DNA of 64,000 bases, from positions 41,710 through 105,709 of the forward strand of contig JADMJS010000056.1 of NCBI GenBank assembly GCA_018780435.1, given 5' to 3'. This stretch comes from Myxococcales bacterium (GTDB lineage Bacteria > Myxococcota_A > UBA9042 > GCA-2863065). This document shows, in pieces, positions 59,855 to 64,000 of this stretch; the first letter of the stretch is position 1, and every line of letters starts with the position of its first letter. A model generated the notes under the pieces. That model was not told the DNA's origin. It saw only the letters and a list, made by a program, of their open reading frames with translations, and did not search any database. The position numbers and the translations under genes are program-made.

Positions 59855-61810
59855 ATGCCGTGCATCTCAGGTCGACTCGCCCTTTGCCTTGCCTCGCTGG
59901 TCGTCGTCGCCCAACCGGCTTTTGCGGCGCTCGACCGAGTGTGGGCCACCGAAGGCGGCGACAAGATCGCGCGTGGGGAACGACGCGCGCTCACGGCGAC
60001 GCCGAAGAGCCGCATCTTCGATGGCACCACCATCTCACTCGATGGCGCGCGTGGAGAAGTCGTGAATGTCGCGCTCGTCCTCGAGAGCGATGCTGGTGTG
60101 ACCGGGCTGTCGGTCGGCTTCGACCGGCTCGACGGCGCGGGCGGCGCCATCGTGAGCGACAAGACCGACGCTGCCGGGGTCTTCGATTGGACCCGGCGAC
60201 CCATCGAGCTCTTCCTCGTCCGATATCTTCAGGTGAAGGGCCTCTCGCTACTCACGTGGGGCAACTACGACGAGCGCCACGTCCCAAAGCGCTTCCGTCG
60301 GCCCTGGTCGGACCGCGGGCTGGCCATCCCCGGCACGGATTGGAACGACCGTCCCGACCACGACGCCTTCTACCCGGACATCGCCGTCCCAATCGAGCGT
60401 CACCCGACCTTCGACATCGCGCCGGCGTCGAGTCAGCTCGTGTGGATCGATGTCTTCATTCCCTTCGCCACGCCACCCGGCCTCTACACTGGCCAGGTTC
60501 GAGTAACCGGAGGTGGCCCCGATCGCAACGTCCCGATCTCACTCCGGGTTCGGCGTTTTTCCGTTCCACGCGCGCCGACGGCCGGAACCATGATGCACGT
60601 CGGCTACGGCGACGTGAACCAGCGTTACCTCGGCGAGAAGTTTCCGGACGCTGGACCGAACGCCGTTCGCGCCATCCGGATCCTCGACCGCCACTTCCAG
60701 CTCGCCCACCGGCACCGTATCTCGCTCGTCGACAACAACGCCGGGCCCGCCCCCTGGATCCAGGACTCCCCGCGGCCCGAGTGGCGACGACGCCTCGACG
60801 GACGCCTCTTCACCCGGGAGCGTGGCTACGACGGCCCAGGCTACGGCGCTCCGAACGACGTCTTCGCCATCGGGATGTACGGGAGCTGGGACTGGAAGGA
60901 CGGCGGCAAGGCGGCGATGTGGGAGCGCACCGACGCGTGGGAGTCTTGGTTTCAGCAGGCCTCTCCCGGGACCGAGCGCTTCCTCTTCCTCATCGACGAG
61001 TCGTCCGACTTCCCCCTCATCGAGACCTGGGCGGGCTGGGTGGCTCAGAACCCCGGCCCCGGCAAGGCGCTACTGACCCTGGCAACGGCGGACTGGACCG
61101 CGTCACTCGTTCAAGCGCCATCGCTCGATCTCCCTGTCTCTACTCTGAAGGTCGCCGATCGCCGAGCCTGGGAGAACGCCTCGCGGGCGCTCGGGCCGGC
61201 TCGCCGCTGGGTCTACAACGGCGCTCGCCCGGCCACCGGGAGCCTCGCTCTCGAAGACGAAGGCGTCGCGCTGCGAATGTGGGGCTGGGCCCAATTCAAG
61301 AAGCAAGTGCGCCGGTGGTTCGTCTGGGAGTCGACCTATTACGAGAACTTCCAGGGTGGGACAGGGCCCACCGACGTCTTCGTGACGGCGCGCACCTTTG
61401 GCGGGCAAGGGGGCTATGACGACGTCCTCGGTGAGACGGGCTGGAACTACACCAACGGCGACGGCGTGCTCTTCTACCCGGGCATCGACCGGGTCTTCCC
61501 GAACTCATCGCTCGAGCTCGAAGGACCGGTCGCGAGCCTTCGTCTCAAGTACTGGCGTCGTGGCCTCTTCGACCACGACTACCTCACACTGGCCGCAAAG
61601 GTGAACCCGTCTGCCACGGACGCTATCGTCCGCTCGATGATTCCGGTGGTGCTTTGGGAGGTCGACATCGACCAGCCGCTCGATCCAACCTACCGGCACA
61701 TGGACATCTCGTGGAACACGGATCCAGACGCCTGGGAGAGCGCCCGCGCGGCGCTAGCGGACCTCATCGAGGACGGCGTGACCAAGGGGATCATCGCCGC
61801 CGACCCGTGA
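59855..61810 (+). CDS. Secreted DUF4091-like (glycoside-hydrolase-like) protein
   Basis: Signal CLASLVVVAQPAFA; RPIELFLVRYLQVK...LVWIDVFIPFATPPGLYTGQVRVTGGGPDRNVPISLRVRRFSVPRAPTAGTMM; C-term DDVLGETGWNYTNGDGVLFYPG. Confidence 0.75.
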   Translation: MPCISGRLALCLASLVVVAQPAFAALDRVWATEGGDKIARGERRALTATPKSRIFDGTTISLDGARGEVVNVALVLESDAGVTGLSVGFDRLDGAGGAIVSDKTDAAGVFDWTRRPIELFLVRYLQVKGLSLLTWGNYDERHVPKRFRRPWSDRGLAIPGTDWNDRPDHDAFYPDIAVPIERHPTFDIAPASSQLVWIDVFIPFATPPGLYTGQVRVTGGGPDRNVPISLRVRRFSVPRAPTAGTMMHVGYGDVNQRYLGEKFPDAGPNAVRAIRILDRHFQLAHRHRISLVDNNAGPAPWIQDSPRPEWRRRLDGRLFTRERGYDGPGYGAPNDVFAIGMYGSWDWKDGGKAAMWERTDAWESWFQQASPGTERFLFLIDESSDFPLIETWAGWVAQNPGPGKALLTLATADWTASLVQAPSLDLPVSTLKVADRRAWENASRALGPARRWVYNGARPATGSLALEDEGVALRMWGWAQFKKQVRRWFVWESTYYENFQGGTGPTDVFVTARTFGGQGGYDDVLGETGWNYTNGDGVLFYPGIDRVFPNSSLELEGPVASLRLKYWRRGLFDHDYLTLAAKVNPSATDAIVRSMIPVVLWEVDIDQPLDPTYRHMDISWNTDPDAWESARAALADLIEDGVTKGIIAADP

Positions 61811-61835
61811 GCCGCCGCCGCGTGAAGTTGCTCGG

Positions 61836-63362
61836 TTACTCGACGACCGGGAGGGGGACCTTGCCGCACCCGGACGCGTCCGGGATCGGCAGAACGCGCG
61901 GCCGGAAAGCGGCGTACGCGACGTCGTTCGTGATCTGCTCGGCCTCGCCGCCGCAGGCGCTCATCTTGTAGAGCTCGGTATCGCTCATCGGTCGGGCGTC
62001 GTTCGTCCCGGTGAACGGGCGGTAGTTCTGGCCCAGGTTCGGGGTCGCCGAGAACAGGATGCGCTTGCCGTCGGGTGAGAGAGTGAAGGTGCTGATGACC
62101 TTGTTGTCCGGGATGTCGCCTTCCGGATTGTTCGTGAGGTTCACGAGCTCACCTTCGTCAATCGGCGTGAGGTCGCCGACGTCGGTCATGTCCACGCGGT
62201 AGATGTTGCTCATGGGCTTCTGGTTCTCGTCGCAGTCCGCCTGGCCAATGAAGAGCAACTGCGAGCCGTCTTGCGTGAAGGTCGGCTGCCCGACGACCGA
62301 GACCGGCTGCCACGCCTCGCGCGCTGCACACGCGAGCTGCCGATAGTCGCTGCCGAGCTGCAGTACGTTCAGGAGCGTTGACGACGACTTGTCGGCCGGG
62401 TTCTCCGTCGAGTACTTGTGGATTCGCATCGCCGCCGTGCTGACCGAGAAGAGCACCACCGTCTTCGAGTCGGGCGAGATGGCGATGGGGTCCTCGTCGT
62501 CGTATAGCGAGCCCGCGCCGATGCAGGAGCCGCCTTGAGGCGCTTCGCAGAGGTAGTCGACTTCGGACAGCGCTCCCTTCGTCCAGAAGTACACGCGCTG
62601 GCTGCGGATCGTCGGGCTGAGCAGCACGATCGACTCTCCGTCAGGGCTCACCCGGAAGAAGCCGCCGTAGATGGTGTCGCCGCGCTTCCAGTCGTCGTCG
62701 TCGTCAGGCGGGAACGCCGGTACGATGAGCTTCTTGTCCGCGGTGTTGTTGAGATCGACGCGCGTGATCGAGAACTGGCAGCTCGCGCCGGTGCACCCGG
62801 GGAGCTGCTGCGAGTAATAGAGGTAGTCACCCGCGAACACGAGGTGGGCGATCCCCTCGTACTTCGTGCCCTTCTCGACCTTGGCTTCGAGGCACGAGTT
62901 GAAGCGCCCTAGCTGTATCGTGTAGCCCCCGGTGCCTGGCGCCTGCTCGATCGTGACGGCGATGAAGCGCAAGAGGTCGTCCACTTCGCACCCGAGCTTG
63001 CAGGTGGCGCCGTCGTCTTTGAGGCTAAGCTCGGTCAACTTCTGCACTGGGTACGCCTGCTGGGGGCGCATCATATATAGGTCGAAGTCGTCCTGGCCCG
63101 GGAGTCGGTAGCGCTGGCCGAACACGACGGCGTAGTCGTCGTCGGCGCCGCTGTCATCGCATGTGATGGCTCCGTCGCTGCTGTCAGTGCCGTCGGTCGC
63201 GTCGCTGCCGTCGGCCGCGTCGCTGCCGTCCACCGTCCCATCTGTCGAGGCGGTGTCTGCGACCGCCGCGTCTTCGGTTCCACACGCCGTCACGGTGGCC
63301 GTGATGAACACAGTGGCCATGACGAGCAGAGCCGATGCCCCGAACCTTCCCCAGAACTTCAT
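61836..63362 (-). CDS. PD40/TolB-like lipoprotein with low-complexity DGSDAADGSDATDG linker
   Basis: MKFWGRFGASALLVMATVFITATVTACGTEDAAVADTASTDGTVDGSDAADGSDATDGTDSSDG; FTLSPDGKRILFSATPNLGQ, FRVSPDGESIVLLSPT, ISPDSKTVVLFSV. Confidence 0.82.
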   Translation of the reverse strand: MKFWGRFGASALLVMATVFITATVTACGTEDAAVADTASTDGTVDGSDAADGSDATDGTDSSDGAITCDDSGADDDYAVVFGQRYRLPGQDDFDLYMMRPQQAYPVQKLTELSLKDDGATCKLGCEVDDLLRFIAVTIEQAPGTGGYTIQLGRFNSCLEAKVEKGTKYEGIAHLVFAGDYLYYSQQLPGCTGASCQFSITRVDLNNTADKKLIVPAFPPDDDDDWKRGDTIYGGFFRVSPDGESIVLLSPTIRSQRVYFWTKGALSEVDYLCEAPQGGSCIGAGSLYDDEDPIAISPDSKTVVLFSVSTAAMRIHKYSTENPADKSSSTLLNVLQLGSDYRQLACAAREAWQPVSVVGQPTFTQDGSQLLFIGQADCDENQKPMSNIYRVDMTDVGDLTPIDEGELVNLTNNPEGDIPDNKVISTFTLSPDGKRILFSATPNLGQNYRPFTGTNDARPMSDTELYKMSACGGEAEQITNDVAYAAFRPRVLPIPDASGCGKVPLPVVE

Positions 63363-63462
63363 CCGCGACCTCCCGGCGGTGCAGTTCATGCCGCACGCGC
63401 GAGGGCGAACGGTAGCGGACCCGAGTTCGAAATCGCAAGCGCCCACCGTTGGAGCTGGCCCT

Positions 63463-63572
63463 CGCCCACCGTCCGGTCTCGCCCACGCCCACCGTCGCAG
63501 CGCGCCCACGCCCACCGTCGCAGCGCGCCCACGCCCACGTTCGGAGCTCGCAACCGCCCGCGGTCGCACGGT
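63463..63572. repeat. Short tandem repeat array, about 23-bp unit GCCCACGCCCACCGTCGCAGCGC
   Basis: Two identical units at 63481-63503 and 63504-63526, a diverged unit at 63527-63549 and degenerate flanking copies. Confidence 0.8.
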
Positions 63573-64000
63573 TTTCCGCAGCTCGGATCGCCCCGAAATT
63601 CTCGTGGTTTCAAGGCCATGTGCGATGGGTCTCAGAAAGTTGATTGACAGGTCACGGAGGGTGGGGCACAACACGCCCACCTCGGGGAGCGGACGCTCTC
63701 CGGCGGCGCACCGGCGGCACCACGATGTGACCTCCCGGTGGTTCGGCGGCAAGCCAGGTTGGAAACAACCAAAACGAGCCGCTGAAAAAAAGAGCTTGAC
63801 GGGCTCGCAAAACTCTCTAATCTCCCGCCTCCCAGACGCGAGCTGGCTCGAAAGAGCGGCACGCGGATAAGCGAGAGACTCAATACCAAAGCACAGTAAG
63901 TGCATTCGGCATAGAGAATAGGCTCTCGTCACGATCTGCGTTGATAGCGCACGTCGCATCGCTCTCTGAAAACGGAATAGCAGGTTTACGAAACAAGAGT

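Noticed and set aside
61836-63959. 707-aa extended version of the PD40 lipoprotein
   Set aside because: The upstream extension is low-complexity and crosses the tandem repeat; the lipoprotein signal starts at MKFWGRFG (63362).

Overview
GC-rich bacterial chromosomal window of about 64 kb. Lipoproteins with Asp/Ala/Thr/Ser-rich linkers, Ser/Thr kinases, EGF and FG-GAP proteins and a MYXO-CTERM-like tail suggest Myxococcota or a relative (inference). I annotate about 42 protein-coding genes. They include housekeeping genes (glpK, ileS, secA, a CDP-alcohol phosphatidyltransferase), two Ser/Thr kinases, a HAD phosphatase/histidine kinase/HD-GYP cluster, many secreted lipoproteins, and peptidoglycan and c-type cytochrome proteins. 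I found no rRNA, tRNA or CRISPR. Most interesting observations: (1) a pair of 181-bp, directly oriented, multi-stem palindromic elements flanking the HD-GYP regulator (53003-53183 and 54641-54821), whose stems show compensatory changes between copies; (2) a two-gene AAA ATPase + TOPRIM/DUF4276-like cassette (11855-13688), divergent from a Uma2-type nuclease, as a candidate uncharacterised defence module; (3) a PtuA/PtuB (Septu-like) ATPase + HNH pair (27175-29012) coupled by GTGA and ATGA overlaps to an upstream carbamoylase, with an ATPase/PD-(D/E)XK fusion nearby; (4) a 313-aa orphan with a Cys-x14-His arrangement resembling CNF/BLF1-type deamidases. All family assignments come from reading motifs by eye. 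No database search was run.
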